64,000 nucleotides of DNA, from assembly GCF_002953195.1 (NCBI RefSeq), contig NZ_CP026377.1, forward strand, positions 930,001 to 994,000, in the 5' to 3' direction. Source of the stretch: Mixta gaviniae (GTDB lineage: Bacteria > Pseudomonadota > Gammaproteobacteria > Enterobacterales > Enterobacteriaceae). The position numbers were made by a program, and so were the translations under genes. Below the pieces are notes generated by a model that was not told the DNA's origin, ran no database searches, and was given only the letters and a program-made list of their open reading frames with translations. This document shows, piece after piece, positions 50,017 through 59,344 of the stretch. Numbering within the stretch: the stretch's first letter is position 1; every line of letters starts with the position of its first letter.

Positions 50017-51018
50017 ATGCGGCAGGAAAAACAACAGCACTATATAAACCTCCCCGTAAGTTATTTTGGCATGGTCCTCGGCATTATCGGGACAGGCTTT
50101 TCCTGGCGTTATGCCGCCACTATTTGGCCTGTTTCCACTACTCCGGGTCTCCTGCTTATTGGCGCGGCGATTGCTATCTGGGCCATGCTGGCCTGGCTGT
50201 TTATCGTGCGGCTTATTTGTCACCCGCACACCGTGCTGGATGAAATTCAGCATCCGATAAAAAGCAGCTTTGTCAGCCTGTTTCCAGCCACCACGATGTT
50301 GGTTTCCATCGGCGTTACGTCCTGGCTTTACTCAGCGGGTCTGGTGCTGTTTGTTATGGGCGCGGTTATTCAGCTTGCTTACGCTTCCTGGCAGGGCGCG
50401 GGATTGTGGCGCGGCAACCATCCGGCAACGGCAGCGACGCCGGGCCTGTATCTGCCCACCGTGGCAAATAATTTTATCAGCGCTATGGCGTGCGGCACGC
50501 TGGGGTTCCATGATGTAGGGCTGTTGTTCCTGGGCGCTGGCGTGATTTCATGGCTCACTCTTGAACCGGTTATTCTGCATCGCTTACGTAGCGCGGGAGA
50601 AATGCCGCAGGAGGTGCGTCCGTCGCTCGGTATTCAAATGGCGCCCGCCTTTGTGGCGTGCAGCGCCTGGCTCAGCGTTAACGGTGGCGAAGCGGATGCT
50701 TTTGCCAAAATGCTGTTCGGCTATGGGCTACTGCAAATGTTCTTCATGATTCGCCTTTTCCGCTGGTATGGCAATCAGCCCTTTAACCCGGCTTTCTGGA
50801 GCTTCTCATTTGGCGTGTCATCGCTGGCGAATACTGCCCTTCATCTGGGCCACAGCGCGCCCGGAGGCGCTTTACACGTTTTATCCATCCCGCTTTTTGT
50901 CGGAGCGAATCTGGTTATCGCCTTTCTGATCCTGCGCACGCTGCTGCTCTTACTGCAGGGGAAACTGATCGTGCGGAGCGCGCCATCGGCTCATTCTTTG
51001 TCCCGGCCCGATCGGTGA
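50017..51018 (+). CDS. tehA: TehA-family transporter (tellurite resistance/dicarboxylate, SLAC1-like)
   Basis: Membrane channel/transporter of the TDT family; in E. coli overexpression of tehA gives tellurite resistance, and plant relatives are anion channels. The ATG at 50017 is preceded by AAAGGTGG at good spacing and gives 333 residues (E. coli 330); a GTG at 49999 overlaps that site. Ten membrane helices. Conserved stretches: [20 protein letters not shown] near 12, [17 protein letters not shown] and [18 protein letters not shown]. No tehB follows. Confidence 0.93.
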   Translation: MRQEKQQHYINLPVSYFGMVLGIIGTGFSWRYAATIWPVSTTPGLLLIGAAIAIWAMLAWLFIVRLICHPHTVLDEIQHPIKSSFVSLFPATTMLVSIGVTSWLYSAGLVLFVMGAVIQLAYASWQGAGLWRGNHPATAATPGLYLPTVANNFISAMACGTLGFHDVGLLFLGAGVISWLTLEPVILHRLRSAGEMPQEVRPSLGIQMAPAFVACSAWLSVNGGEADAFAKMLFGYGLLQMFFMIRLFRWYGNQPFNPAFWSFSFGVSSLANTALHLGHSAPGGALHVLSIPLFVGANLVIAFLILRTLLLLLQGKLIVRSAPSAHSLSRPDR

Positions 51019-51214
51019 GCGCGGGGAGCTTATTTACGCCGGTAATGGTGCCGGTATGCCTTTGACCGGCGGGCTCGCCGTTGTGCCAATCGCTGCGGAA
51101 GCGCTGCCGGGAGGAGAGCGCCCGGAAAAGCAGTCGGCAGACATATTATCGGCCACCGGTCAGCATTGAGATACGGCAGGAATAAATTAAACCTTGAGAG
51201 GGTATAGATTTTAT

Positions 51215-51358
51215 ATGCCGTTTCTGAGGGTCTGCATAATAAAATTCACCACTATAATAGGAGGGAGAGATACCTGTTGCAGAGAATATATTTCTAATGA
51301 CTACTTAATATGTGATGATATTACCCGTGAAGCACTGCGGGATGCCTGTCATAAATAA
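51215..51358 (+). CDS. Possible 47-codon ORF of unknown function
   Basis: An ATG at 51215 opens 47 codons, starting MPFLRVCIIK and ending LRDACHK, with five cysteines. GAGAGGG lies about 12 bp upstream, which is rather far. Base composition is AT-rich. It could be a real small gene or the 3' remnant of a longer one. Nothing else gene-like is seen in the 500-bp gap between tehA and padC. Confidence 0.25.
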   Translation: MPFLRVCIIKFTTIIGGRDTCCREYISNDYLICDDITREALRDACHK

Positions 51359-51439
51359 TTGATAAAACCTTCCTGCAGCCGCAATAATTATCAAACATCT
51401 TTTTCCCGTTTCTGTCTCGCAAATAAACTTTTTGATATA

Positions 51440-51460
51440 AGGCAAACCCTGCCTTTTTTA
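51440..51460 (+). terminator. Small terminator-like hairpin upstream of padC
   Basis: AAGGCA-aaccc-TGCCTT followed by TTTTAT. It would close any transcript arriving from the tehA side just before the padC promoter. Confidence 0.5.
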
Positions 51461-51461
51461 T

Positions 51462-51491
51462 CAGAAATTTCTGTCATCTGTGATCTATAAT
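51462..51491 (+). promoter_or_regulatory. padC promoter region with palindrome
   Basis: A consensus -10 TATAAT sits at 51486-51491, 30 bp before the padC ATG. No good -35 box is present; instead the perfect 12-bp palindrome CAGAAATTTCTG occupies 51462-51473. This suggests regulation at the -35 position, by an unidentified factor. Confidence 0.5.
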
Positions 51492-51520
51492 TTACCCGTC
51501 AACCAAGAGGAGTAAATTTT

Positions 51521-52024
51521 ATGAGCTTCGATAAACATGATATGAGCGGTTTAGTAGGTAAACATCTGGTCTATACCTATGATAATGGCTGGAACTATGA
51601 AATTTACGTCAAAAACAATGAAACTATCGATTACCGTATTCACAGCGGCCTGGTCGGCAACCGTTGGGTGAAAGATCAGCATGTGTACCTGGCGCGTCTT
51701 GCCAGCGATGTTTACAAAATTTCCTGGACGGAGCCTACCGGCACCGATGTCAGCCTGAGCGTGAACCTCGCCGACAAGGTGTTTCATGGCACCATCTTCT
51801 TCCCGCGCTGGGTAATGAACAACCCCGAAAAAACCGTCTGCTTCCAGAACGAACATCTCGATGAGATGGCCAGCTATCGCGAAGCAGGTCCGGCCTATCC
51901 GACAGAAGTGATTGATGAGTACGCCACACTGACCTTTATCCGCGACGTGGGTGAAAATGACGACAGCGTCATTAACTGCCCGGCCAGCGAGCTGCCTGCC
52001 AACTTCCCTGAAAACCTGAAATAA
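51521..52024 (+). CDS. padC: Phenolic acid decarboxylase
   Basis: Cofactor-free enzyme that decarboxylates ferulic, p-coumaric and caffeic acids to vinyl phenols, detoxifying plant phenolics. The 167 residues form the lipocalin-like barrel of the family. Highly conserved segments are LVGKHLVYTYDNGWNYEIYV near 10 (active-site tyrosines), DYRIHSGLVGNRWVKDQ near 38 (Arg), SWTEPTGTDVS near 68 (Glu) and FHGTIFFPRWVMNNPEKTVC near 88. AGAGGAG precedes the ATG. It is cotranscribed with the DUF3237 gene. Confidence 0.95.
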   Translation: MSFDKHDMSGLVGKHLVYTYDNGWNYEIYVKNNETIDYRIHSGLVGNRWVKDQHVYLARLASDVYKISWTEPTGTDVSLSVNLADKVFHGTIFFPRWVMNNPEKTVCFQNEHLDEMASYREAGPAYPTEVIDEYATLTFIRDVGENDDSVINCPASELPANFPENLK

Positions 52025-52036
52025 GCGGGGCGGGGG

Positions 52037-52507
52037 ATGCAGCCTGAACTGGCGTTCAGCTTTGCCGTTGAGGTCGAAGTGGACCCGCCGATTATAGTGA
52101 ACCGTACGCCGGAAGGCGGCAAGCGCCAGCTGATCCCTATTCGGGGCGGCGTGGTGAGCGGCCAGCTGGAAGGGCAGGTGATGCCCGGCGGCGTTGACAG
52201 CCAGATCATCCGCGCCGATGGGCTGTGCGAGCTGTCGGCGCGTTACGCCATCCAGACAACATCTGGCCACAACGTTTATCTGGAAAATAACGGCATCCGC
52301 CGCGTGCCTGAGCCGTGGCGGGGCGCGCTCTTTGGCGATGATATGGCTTTTTTCAATCAGATCCCGGCGGAGGCGATCTATTTCCGCGCCACGCCGCGCT
52401 TCGAGATCTATCATCCGACGCTGAGCTGGCTACGGGAAAACATCTTTATCTGCAGCGGCGAGCGCAGCGAAAAAGGGGTATCGCTGAAATTTTACCGCGT
52501 GTTGTAA
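52037..52507 (+). CDS. DUF3237-family protein
   Basis: The 156 residues resemble the DUF3237 family, small beta-barrel proteins of unknown function that often lie beside aromatic-compound genes. Family-like stretches are FAVEVEVDPP near 9, RQLIPIRGGVVSGQLEGQVMPGG-type segment near 30, and EAIYFRATPRFEIYHPTLSWL near 112. It starts 12 bp after padC and ends at a strong terminator, so the pair is one operon. A role in handling phenolic acids or their products is an inference from this context. Confidence 0.82.
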   Translation: MQPELAFSFAVEVEVDPPIIVNRTPEGGKRQLIPIRGGVVSGQLEGQVMPGGVDSQIIRADGLCELSARYAIQTTSGHNVYLENNGIRRVPEPWRGALFGDDMAFFNQIPAEAIYFRATPRFEIYHPTLSWLRENIFICSGERSEKGVSLKFYRVL

Positions 52508-52522
52508 ACTGCCCTTGCCTAG

Positions 52523-52562
52523 CAACCCGGCCTGCTTATCCAGCAGGCCGGGTTGTTTTTTA
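52523..52562 (+). terminator. Strong terminator after padC-DUF3237
   Basis: CAACCCGGCCTGCT (52523-52536) pairs with AGCAGGCCGGGTTG (52542-52555), a perfect 14-bp stem, followed by a T run. Confidence 0.93.
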
Positions 52563-52582
52563 TCATCGTTCGGGGCGCGGCT

Positions 52583-52645
52583 TCACAGCCGTGGCCGGGC
52601 ATGATCCAGAGCCTCGCCCAGCCAACGTTGTAGCGCCTGAACGCG
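52583..52645 (-). pseudogene. Possible C-terminal remnant of a LysR-type regulator
   Basis: Directly after the mgtA stop, in another minus-strand frame, 20 codons read RVQALQRWLGEALDHARPRL before a stop. The pattern (RVxALxxWLxEA) resembles the last helix of LysR regulators, which often control padC. It is very short, so chance similarity is possible. Confidence 0.25.
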
Positions 52646-52647
52646 CC

Positions 52648-55335
52648 TCAGAACCATGCGCCATAGCGACGAAGATAAAGGTTTTTCACTCCCTGGCTCA
52701 GCAGACAATAGCCCAACAGCGTGGCGAACAGCCAGGGGAAGTAGCTCAACGGCAGCGCCTGTAAGCCAAAGGTAGCCGCCAGCGGCGAGAACGGCAGCGT
52801 GACGCCGATGACCACCACTGCCAGCGTCGTCAGCATGATCGGCCAGCTGGCGCGCGACTGGAGAAAGGGAATGTGGCGCGTGCGCAGCATATGCACCACC
52901 AGCGTCTGGGAAAGCAGCCCTTCAACAAACCAGCCGGACTGAAACAGCGCCTGATGATCGCTGCCGTTCGCGCCGAAAACATGCCACATCAGGGCGAAGG
53001 TCGTGATATCGAAAATCGACGACAGCGGCCCCATCCACAGCATAAAGCGTCCGATATTGCGCGCATCCCATTTACGCGGGCGCTGCAGGAACGCTTTATC
53101 CATACGATCCCAGGGCAGCGCCAGCTGGGCGACATCGTAAATCAGGTTCTGCAGCAGCAGCTGGATGGCCAGCATCGGCAGGAAAGGGATAAAGGCGCTG
53201 GCAACCAGTACCGAAAAAACATTACCGAAGTTCGAACTGGCGGTAATGTTCAGATACTTAATGATATTGCCGAACGTCTGGCGTCCGGTTACCACGCCCT
53301 GTTCCAGCACCAGCAGGCTTTTTTCCAGCAGGATAATGCCGGCGGCCTGCCGGGCGATATCGCTGGCACCCTCCACGGAAATGCCGACATCGGCGGCGCG
53401 CAGCGCGGCGGCATCGTTAATGCCGTCGCCGAGAAAGCCGACGGTATGGCCTTGCTGCTGTAGTAGCGTAACCACGCGCGCTTTTTGCGCCGGCGTCAGG
53501 CGGGCGAACAGAGTATGCCGCGCCACCCGTTGCGCCAGCTGGCCGTCGTCAAGGTGTTCAATCTCTTCGCCCAGCAGCGGCTCACCCGCTTCCAGGCCTA
53601 CGTCACGGCAGATTTTACAGCTGATCGCCGGGCTGTCGCCGGTCAGTACTTTAACCGTCACGCCTTTTTCCTGCAGCGCCCGAATCGCCGCCGCCGCGCT
53701 CTCTTTCACCGGATCGAGGAAAGTTAACATGCCGTACAGCGTTAAATCGCGCTCGTCTGCGCTGGTTAAATGTTGATACCAGCCGGTCGTGCCGGTTTCA
53801 CGCGCGCCTATCAGCAGCACGCGGTAGCCTTCTTCGTTCAAACGCGTGGCGCGCTCGCGCAGCACGTGACGCCACGCCTCATCCAGCGGCAGCCGCTGGC
53901 CGTCGATACAGAGGTGGGTGGAGACCGCCAGCATCTCCTCCAGCGCGCCTTTGCAGATAAGCTGATGCCGGCCCCGTTCATCCGCCACCATGACCGACAG
54001 GCGGCGGCGTTCAAAATCAAACGGCAGCTCATCGATTTTACGCCAGTGCTGCGGCAAATCCTGACGATGGCGCGTAAACGCCAGCACCGCGCGATCCATC
54101 AGATTTTTATGGCCGCTCTGATAGCGGCTATTCAGCCAGGCCAGCATCAGCACCGAATCATCGCTATTACCCTGCAGATCAAGGTGACGATCCAGTGCGA
54201 TACGATCTTCCGTCAGCGTCCCGGTTTTATCGGTACACAGCAGATCCATCGCGCCCAGGTTCTGAATCGCCTCCAGGCGCTTCACCACCACTTTGCGGCG
54301 CGCCATCGCCATGGCGCCTTTCGCCAGGTTGGAACTGACGATCATCGGCAGCATTTCCGGCGTAAGGCCGACGGCGACCGCCAGCGCGAAAAGCGTGGCG
54401 TCCAGCCAGTCGCCTTTGGTAAAGCCGTTCAGCAACAGCACGACCGGCACCATCAGCGCCATAAAGCGGATCAGCAGCCAGCTTACGCTGTTGACGCCGC
54501 GATCGAAGGCGGTGGGCGCGCGTTCGCCCACCAGCCTGCGCGCCAGAGAGCCAAACCAGGTGCGGTTGCCGGTGGCGACCACCACCGCCGTGGCGGAGCC
54601 GCTGACGACATGTGTGCCCATCAGGCAGAGAGAGGCGGCGTCAAATAGCGCGCTTTCGCTCAACGGCTGCGCGGCGTTTCCCTGCGTCAACCGACACGCT
54701 TTTTCTACCGGCAGCGCCTCGCCGGAAAGGAGGGACTGGCTCACCAGCAGGTCGCAGGCGGTGATGAGCTTAATATCTGCCGGGATCAGATCGCCTGCCG
54801 CCAGCAAAATAATATCGCCCGGCACCAATGCCTGCTGCGCGACCTCAACAATCTGCGGCGCGGCGCCGGGCTTTTCCCGGCGCAGCACGCTGACGCGGCT
54901 GGTGACCAGCGATCGCAGCGCATCCGCCGCCTTATTGTTGCGGAACTCCTGCCAGAAGCGCAGCAGGGCGCTAAGCAACACCATCGTCAGCATAATAACG
55001 ATGCCGGTCAGATCGGTCTCCTCGCCCCGGCGCAGCGGCAGCCAGTAGTCGGTGAAAAAGCTGATGAGGGTCAGTCCCAGCAGCACATAGATAAAAGGAT
55101 TATTAAACGCGGTCAGCAGTTGCCAGAGCGGATGAGGCGCCTGCTCGCTGGCGACCTGATTGGCGCCGTAACGCGCCTGGCGCTCCAGCACCTGACGGTA
55201 CGTTAATCCCGCTTCGCTGCTTTGCAGGCGCAGCAGGGTGGTTTCAGCAAGCACGCCGGCTTCATCGCCGATCGGCAGGCGTGGTTGGGCCGTAGCGGCG
55301 CGCTGACGCGCCGCCAGATTGCGGGTCTGAGTCAT
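52648..55335 (-). CDS. mgtA: Magnesium-transporting P-type ATPase MgtA
   Basis: P3B-type ATPase that imports Mg2+ under Mg2+ starvation. The ATG at 55335 (GGAG 8 bp upstream) gives 895 residues; a longer ORF to 55443 overlaps the leader region and lacks support. Order: cytoplasmic N terminus, two helices (NPFIYVLLGLTLISFFTDYW), actuator domain with VSQSLLSGEALPVEK, phosphorylation site LLCTDKTGTLTEDR, hinge GDGINDAAALRAADVGISV, and six C-terminal helices. MgtB is the close alternative. Regulation by an upstream leader ORF is likely. Confidence 0.94.
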   Translation of the reverse strand: MTQTRNLAARQRAATAQPRLPIGDEAGVLAETTLLRLQSSEAGLTYRQVLERQARYGANQVASEQAPHPLWQLLTAFNNPFIYVLLGLTLISFFTDYWLPLRRGEETDLTGIVIMLTMVLLSALLRFWQEFRNNKAADALRSLVTSRVSVLRREKPGAAPQIVEVAQQALVPGDIILLAAGDLIPADIKLITACDLLVSQSLLSGEALPVEKACRLTQGNAAQPLSESALFDAASLCLMGTHVVSGSATAVVVATGNRTWFGSLARRLVGERAPTAFDRGVNSVSWLLIRFMALMVPVVLLLNGFTKGDWLDATLFALAVAVGLTPEMLPMIVSSNLAKGAMAMARRKVVVKRLEAIQNLGAMDLLCTDKTGTLTEDRIALDRHLDLQGNSDDSVLMLAWLNSRYQSGHKNLMDRAVLAFTRHRQDLPQHWRKIDELPFDFERRRLSVMVADERGRHQLICKGALEEMLAVSTHLCIDGQRLPLDEAWRHVLRERATRLNEEGYRVLLIGARETGTTGWYQHLTSADERDLTLYGMLTFLDPVKESAAAAIRALQEKGVTVKVLTGDSPAISCKICRDVGLEAGEPLLGEEIEHLDDGQLAQRVARHTLFARLTPAQKARVVTLLQQQGHTVGFLGDGINDAAALRAADVGISVEGASDIARQAAGIILLEKSLLVLEQGVVTGRQTFGNIIKYLNITASSNFGNVFSVLVASAFIPFLPMLAIQLLLQNLIYDVAQLALPWDRMDKAFLQRPRKWDARNIGRFMLWMGPLSSIFDITTFALMWHVFGANGSDHQALFQSGWFVEGLLSQTLVVHMLRTRHIPFLQSRASWPIMLTTLAVVVIGVTLPFSPLAATFGLQALPLSYFPWLFATLLGYCLLSQGVKNLYLRRYGAWF

Positions 55336-55401
55336 CTCAGTTACTCCAAATGATATGCGCCCGATCCCGCTCAACCTGAGATCGCGGCAAACTATGAGAT
55401 G

Positions 55402-55459
55402 GCGTTGCAGGGAAAAGGAGTCGGTTACCTGGCTCCTGTGCAACGCGTTTTACGTTGCA
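55402..55459 (-). promoter_or_regulatory. Mutually exclusive hairpins in the mgtA leader RNA
   Basis: On the minus strand three segments can pair in two ways. Segment A, TGCAACG (55459-55453), pairs with segment B, CGTTGCA (55445-55439). Segment B, as GCGTTGCA (55446-55439), pairs with segment C, TGCAACGC (55409-55402), with an added AGGAG/CTCCT pair inside. A and B lie in the leader ORF; C is between it and mgtA. This is the layout of a translation-sensing attenuator. Confidence 0.6.
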
Positions 55460-55478
55460 GACAAGGGGGTTCGTCCAT
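55425..55478 (-). CDS. Leader peptide upstream of mgtA (MgtL-like)
   Basis: A 17-codon ORF reads MDEPPCLQRKTRCTGAR. It has an excellent ribosome site, AAGGAG 5 bp before the ATG, and ends 89 bp before mgtA. E. coli MgtL is also 17 codons and starts with an acidic/proline run (MEPDPTP); such runs destabilise ribosomes when Mg2+ is low and let transcription proceed into mgtA. The DEPP start here would fit the same mechanism, although the rest of the peptide is different. Too short for ordinary gene finders. Confidence 0.7.
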   Translation of the reverse strand: MDEPPCLQRKTRCTGAR

Positions 55479-55542
55479 GACGTCTCCTTAACCGCCTTCA
55501 GGCGATAACAGATGCTGCGCTGTGAAATAGCGCGTAAGGCGA

Positions 55543-55606
55543 GCCGTTACGTTAATACGTAGTGGCGGACAGAGGCCGTTACGTTAATACGTAATGGCAG
55601 ACAGAG
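55543..55606. repeat. Tandem 32-bp duplication upstream of mgtA
   Basis: Two adjacent 32-bp copies (55543-55574 and 55575-55606) begin GCCGTTACGTTAATACGTA and differ at two positions. Each contains the inverted repeat TACGT-TAAT-ACGTA (extended to TTACGT/ACGTAA in the second). They lie 65-128 bp upstream of the leader ORF, probably in the mgtA promoter or early leader. Confidence 0.9.
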
Positions 55607-55942
55607 GCCGGTTGGGGCCTGGGGGGAAAAGGGCGCGGCGATAGATCATCATCGGGTTCATCTCTCAGAAGGTAAAACGCAGACGAACCGAAAGCTCGCT
55701 GCCTGCCTGGCGGCAAGCGGCGGGGCTTGCCTGTTAAATGGAATCAGTTAGCAAAAATGGACTCCTGCTGAAATTGGCGCTGAGTATAAGAAGATTCAGT
55801 GAGGCGGTAAATTCGCAGCCTTAACGGCCCATCAACGGTAAGGAGATTTTTTCCTTAACAAACGCGCCTCAGCCATAAATTAATTTTATCGTTAAAAAGA
55901 GGTAAAAAGCGCTGCGGCAGGCGTTGCGTCAGGGAAACGGGC
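55607..55942. other. Divergent control region between mgtA and acnB
   Basis: No gene supported. The mgtA promoter is expected here, but I did not find a convincing PhoP box (two TGTTTA-type repeats 11 bp apart). Confidence 0.5.
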
Positions 55943-55974
55943 TTGACAAATAATGTTGCTTTTTTGTAAACGCA

Positions 55975-56003
55975 TTAACAACAGCAGCAAATCCTGCTAT
56001 GCT
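55975..56003 (+). promoter_or_regulatory. acnB promoter
   Basis: -35 TTAACA (55975-55980) and -10 TATGCT (55998-56003) with a 17-bp spacer. Another TTGACA occurs at 55943-55948 with a weak -10 (GTAAAC). The acnB start is about 100 bp downstream. Confidence 0.6.
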
Positions 56004-56106
56004 GGCGGACGCGAAACCGGACACCTTACCCTACATAAGCATCCAACAGATCGCCGTGAAAAAAGGTGGCCGGAAAGCCCTATACAATGAGAGCGAGGAG
56101 AACGTC

Positions 56107-58704
56107 GTGCTAGATGAATACCGTAAGCACGTTGCCGAGCGTGCAGCCCAGGGAATTGTTCCTAAACCGTTAGATGCATCCCAAATGGCCGCGCTGGTTG
56201 AACTGCTGAAAAACCCGCCAGCGGGTGAAGAAGAATTCCTGTCCGATCTGTTAATTAATCGTGTGCCGCCGGGTGTTGATGAAGCGGCCTATGTTAAAGC
56301 CAGCTTCCTGGCTGCCATCGCCAAAGGCGAAGCGACCTCTCCTCTGGTAACCCCTGAAAAAGCGATCGAATTGCTCGGCACCATGCAGGGTGGCTACAAC
56401 ATTCATCCGCTGATTGACGCGCTGGAGAGTGAAACCCTGGCGCCGATCGCCGCGAAAGCGCTGTCCAACACGCTGCTGATGTTTGATAACTTCTACGATG
56501 TGGAAGAGAAAGCCAAAGCGGGTAACCCGCACGCGCAGCAGGTGATGCAGTCATGGGCGAACGCCGAATGGTATCTGAACCGGCCTGAGCTGGCGGAAAA
56601 AATCACCGTCACCGTGTTCAAGGTCACCGGCGAAACCAACACCGACGATCTTTCTCCGGCGCCGGACGCCTGGTCGCGTCCTGATATCCCGCTGCACGCG
56701 CTGGCGATGCTGAAAAACGCCCGTGAAGGCATTGAGCCGAACGAGCCGGGCAACGTAGGCCCGATCAAACAGATCGAAGCGCTGCAGGCGAAAGGCTATC
56801 CGCTGGCCTACGTCGGTGACGTTGTCGGCACCGGCTCCTCGCGTAAATCCGCCACCAACTCGGTGCTGTGGTTTATGGGCGACGACATCCCTTACGTGCC
56901 GAACAAAAAAGGCGGCGGCGTAGTGTTGGGCGGTAAAATTGCGCCAATCTTCTTCAACACCATGGAAGATGCGGGCGCGCTGCCGATCGAAGTGGATGTT
57001 AACAACCTGAATATGGGCGATGTGATCGACATCTATCCGTACAAAGGCGAAGTGCGCAACCACGAAACCGGCGAGCTGCTGGCCGAGTTCAGCCTGAAAA
57101 CCGACGTGCTGCTGGATGAAGTGCGCGCCGGCGGCCGTATTCCGCTGATTATCGGCCGCGGCCTGACGACCAAAGCGCGCGAAGCGCTGGGCCTGCCGCA
57201 CAGCGACGTTTTCCGTCAGGCGAAAGATGTGGCGCAAAGCGCGCGCGGCTTCTCGCTGGCGCAGAAAATGGTCGGCCGCGCCTGCGGCGTCGACGGCATC
57301 CGTCCGGGTCAGTACTGCGAGCCGAAGATGACGTCCGTCGGCTCTCAGGATACGACCGGCCCGATGACGCGCGATGAGCTGAAAGATCTCGCCTGCCTGG
57401 GCTTCTCGGCCGATCTGGTGATGCAGTCGTTCTGCCACACCGCCGCCTATCCGAAGCCGGTGGACGTGCAGACGCACCATACTCTGCCTGACTTTATTAT
57501 GAACCGCGGCGGCGTTTCGCTGCGTCCGGGCGACGGCATCATCCACAGCTGGCTGAACCGTATGCTGCTGCCGGATACCGTCGGCACCGGCGGCGATTCG
57601 CACACCCGTTTCCCTATCGGTATCTCTTTCCCGGCGGGCTCCGGCCTGGTGGCGTTCGCCGCCGCGACCGGCGTCATGCCGCTGGATATGCCGGAATCGG
57701 TGCTGGTGCGTTTCAAAGGCAAAATGCAGCCGGGCATCACCCTGCGCGATCTGGTGCATGCCATCCCGCTGTACGCCATCAGGCAGGGCCTGCTGACCGT
57801 CGAGAAGAAGGGCAAGAAAAACATCTTCTCCGGCCGCATCCTCGAGATCGAAGGTCTGCCGGAGCTGAAAGTCGAGCAGGCGTTTGAGCTGTCCGACGCC
57901 TCCGCTGAGCGCTCCGCCGCCGGCTGTACCATCAAGCTGGATAAAGCGCCGATTATCGAATATCTGAACTCCAACATCACCCTGCTGAAATGGATGATCG
58001 CGGAAGGCTACGGCGATCGTCGTACGCTGGAGCGTCGTATTCAGGGCATGGAAAAATGGCTGGCCGATCCGCAGCTGCTGGAAGCGGACGCCGACGCCGA
58101 GTACGCGGCGGTGATCGAGATCGATCTGGCGGAGATCAACGAGCCGATTCTCTGTGCGCCGAACGATCCGGACGACGCGCGCCTGCTCTCTGATGTGCAG
58201 AACGAGAAGATCGACGAGGTCTTTATCGGTTCCTGTATGACCAATATCGGCCACTTCCGCGCCGCGGGCAAACTGCTGGACAGCCATAAAGGCCAGCTGC
58301 CAACCCGCCTGTGGGTAGCGCCGCCGACCAAAATGGATGCGGCGCAGCTGACGGAAGAGGGCTACTACAGCGTCTTCGGTAAGAGCGGCGCGCGGATCGA
58401 GATCCCGGGCTGTTCGCTCTGCATGGGCAACCAGGCGCGCGTGGCTGACGGCGCGACCGTGGTGTCGACGTCAACGCGTAACTTCCCGAACCGCCTCGGC
58501 ACCGGCGCTAACGTCTACCTGGCCTCTGCGGAGCTGGCGGCCGTCGCCTCTCTGCTGGGCCGTCTGCCGACGCCGGATGAGTATCAGCAGTTCATGTCGC
58601 AGGTAGATAAGACCGCAGTCGATACCTACCGCTACCTGAACTTCGATCGTCTGGAGCAGTACACCGAAAAAGCGAAGGATGTGATTTTCCAGACGGCCGT
58701 CTGA
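56107..58704 (+). CDS. acnB: Aconitate hydratase B
   Basis: Main TCA-cycle aconitase, a [4Fe-4S] enzyme that interconverts citrate and isocitrate. The start is GTG at 56107, with GAGGAG 6 bp upstream; it gives 865 residues, exactly the E. coli length, beginning (M)[15 protein letters not shown]. The ORF is open to 55999, but that part overlaps the promoter. The N-terminal HEAT-like domain is followed by the swivel domain and the catalytic domains. The cluster cysteines are in [15 protein letters not shown] (near 710) and [10 protein letters not shown] (near 769 and 772). Confidence 0.97.
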   Translation: MLDEYRKHVAERAAQGIVPKPLDASQMAALVELLKNPPAGEEEFLSDLLINRVPPGVDEAAYVKASFLAAIAKGEATSPLVTPEKAIELLGTMQGGYNIHPLIDALESETLAPIAAKALSNTLLMFDNFYDVEEKAKAGNPHAQQVMQSWANAEWYLNRPELAEKITVTVFKVTGETNTDDLSPAPDAWSRPDIPLHALAMLKNAREGIEPNEPGNVGPIKQIEALQAKGYPLAYVGDVVGTGSSRKSATNSVLWFMGDDIPYVPNKKGGGVVLGGKIAPIFFNTMEDAGALPIEVDVNNLNMGDVIDIYPYKGEVRNHETGELLAEFSLKTDVLLDEVRAGGRIPLIIGRGLTTKAREALGLPHSDVFRQAKDVAQSARGFSLAQKMVGRACGVDGIRPGQYCEPKMTSVGSQDTTGPMTRDELKDLACLGFSADLVMQSFCHTAAYPKPVDVQTHHTLPDFIMNRGGVSLRPGDGIIHSWLNRMLLPDTVGTGGDSHTRFPIGISFPAGSGLVAFAAATGVMPLDMPESVLVRFKGKMQPGITLRDLVHAIPLYAIRQGLLTVEKKGKKNIFSGRILEIEGLPELKVEQAFELSDASAERSAAGCTIKLDKAPIIEYLNSNITLLKWMIAEGYGDRRTLERRIQGMEKWLADPQLLEADADAEYAAVIEIDLAEINEPILCAPNDPDDARLLSDVQNEKIDEVFIGSCMTNIGHFRAAGKLLDSHKGQLPTRLWVAPPTKMDAAQLTEEGYYSVFGKSGARIEIPGCSLCMGNQARVADGATVVSTSTRNFPNRLGTGANVYLASAELAAVASLLGRLPTPDEYQQFMSQVDKTAVDTYRYLNFDRLEQYTEKAKDVIFQTAV

Positions 58705-58726
58705 TCAATCCTTTGTAGCTGAACAG

Positions 58727-58753
58727 AAGGGCGGAGCTTTCCGCCCTTTTTTT
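58727..58753 (+). terminator. Intrinsic terminator of acnB
   Basis: AAGGGCGG-agcttt-CCGCCCTT followed by a T run, 22 bp after the stop. Confidence 0.88.
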
Positions 58754-58870
58754 ATGCCTGCAACCGCGGCGCAGGCGCTGCTTTTCCGCCCGCAGGCTGC
58801 GATAATGCGCTGTGCGGTCAGAAGATGACGAAAAACGGCGCCCGCGTGCGTTGAGGTTGAGGGCAGTAAG

Positions 58871-59233
58871 ATGGAATATGAATTTTTGCGTGACATCGCC
58901 GGCCAGGTGAAGGTGCGTATGAGTATGGGCCACGAGGCGGTCGGACACTGGTTCAACGAAGAGGTCAAAGGCGACATGGCGCTGCTGGATGAGGTGGAAG
59001 CAGCGATGGCGTCGGTTAAAGGCAGCGAACGCGAGTGGCAGCGTCAGGGGCATGAATATACGCTTTCGCTGAACGGCGAGGATGTGATGATCCGCGCCAA
59101 CCAGCTCGCTTTCGAGACGGATGAGCTGGAAGAGGGCATGAGCTACTACGATGAAGAGAGTCTCTCCTTTTGCGGCATGGAAGATTTCCTGGCGGTGATC
59201 GCCGCCTATCGCGCCTTTATGCAGGGCCGCTAA
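58871..59233 (+). CDS. yacL: UPF0231 protein YacL
   Basis: Conserved enterobacterial protein of unknown function. The 120 acidic residues start [20 protein letters not shown] and contain [16 protein letters not shown] and [16 protein letters not shown]. Position between acnB and speD matches E. coli. AGTAAG lies upstream of the ATG. Confidence 0.94.
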   Translation: MEYEFLRDIAGQVKVRMSMGHEAVGHWFNEEVKGDMALLDEVEAAMASVKGSEREWQRQGHEYTLSLNGEDVMIRANQLAFETDELEEGMSYYDEESLSFCGMEDFLAVIAAYRAFMQGR

Positions 59234-59292
59234 AGAGGGCCGGTGCATATTGCGGCAACAGGCTGACCGGCGGCGCAAACGCTGAAAAAGAT

Positions 59293-59330
59293 AAAAAGGC
59301 CCGCGTCCTGATGACGTGGGCCTTTTTATT
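59293..59330. terminator. Bidirectional terminator between yacL and the SDR remnant
   Basis: AAAAAGGCCCGCGTC (59293-59307) pairs with GACGTGGGCCTTTTT (59313-59327). A-tract and T-tract on the two sides allow function on both strands. Confidence 0.85.
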
Positions 59331-59344
59331 TCTGCGCTGGGCCG

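Noticed and set aside
55336..55443. Upstream extension of mgtA (to 55443)
   Set aside because: It overlaps the leader ORF and its hairpins and has no similarity to the MgtA N terminus; GGAG before 55335 supports the shorter form.
55607..55942. PhoP box for mgtA
   Set aside because: Several TAAA/TTAA motifs occur, but none as a pair at the 11-bp spacing expected for PhoP.
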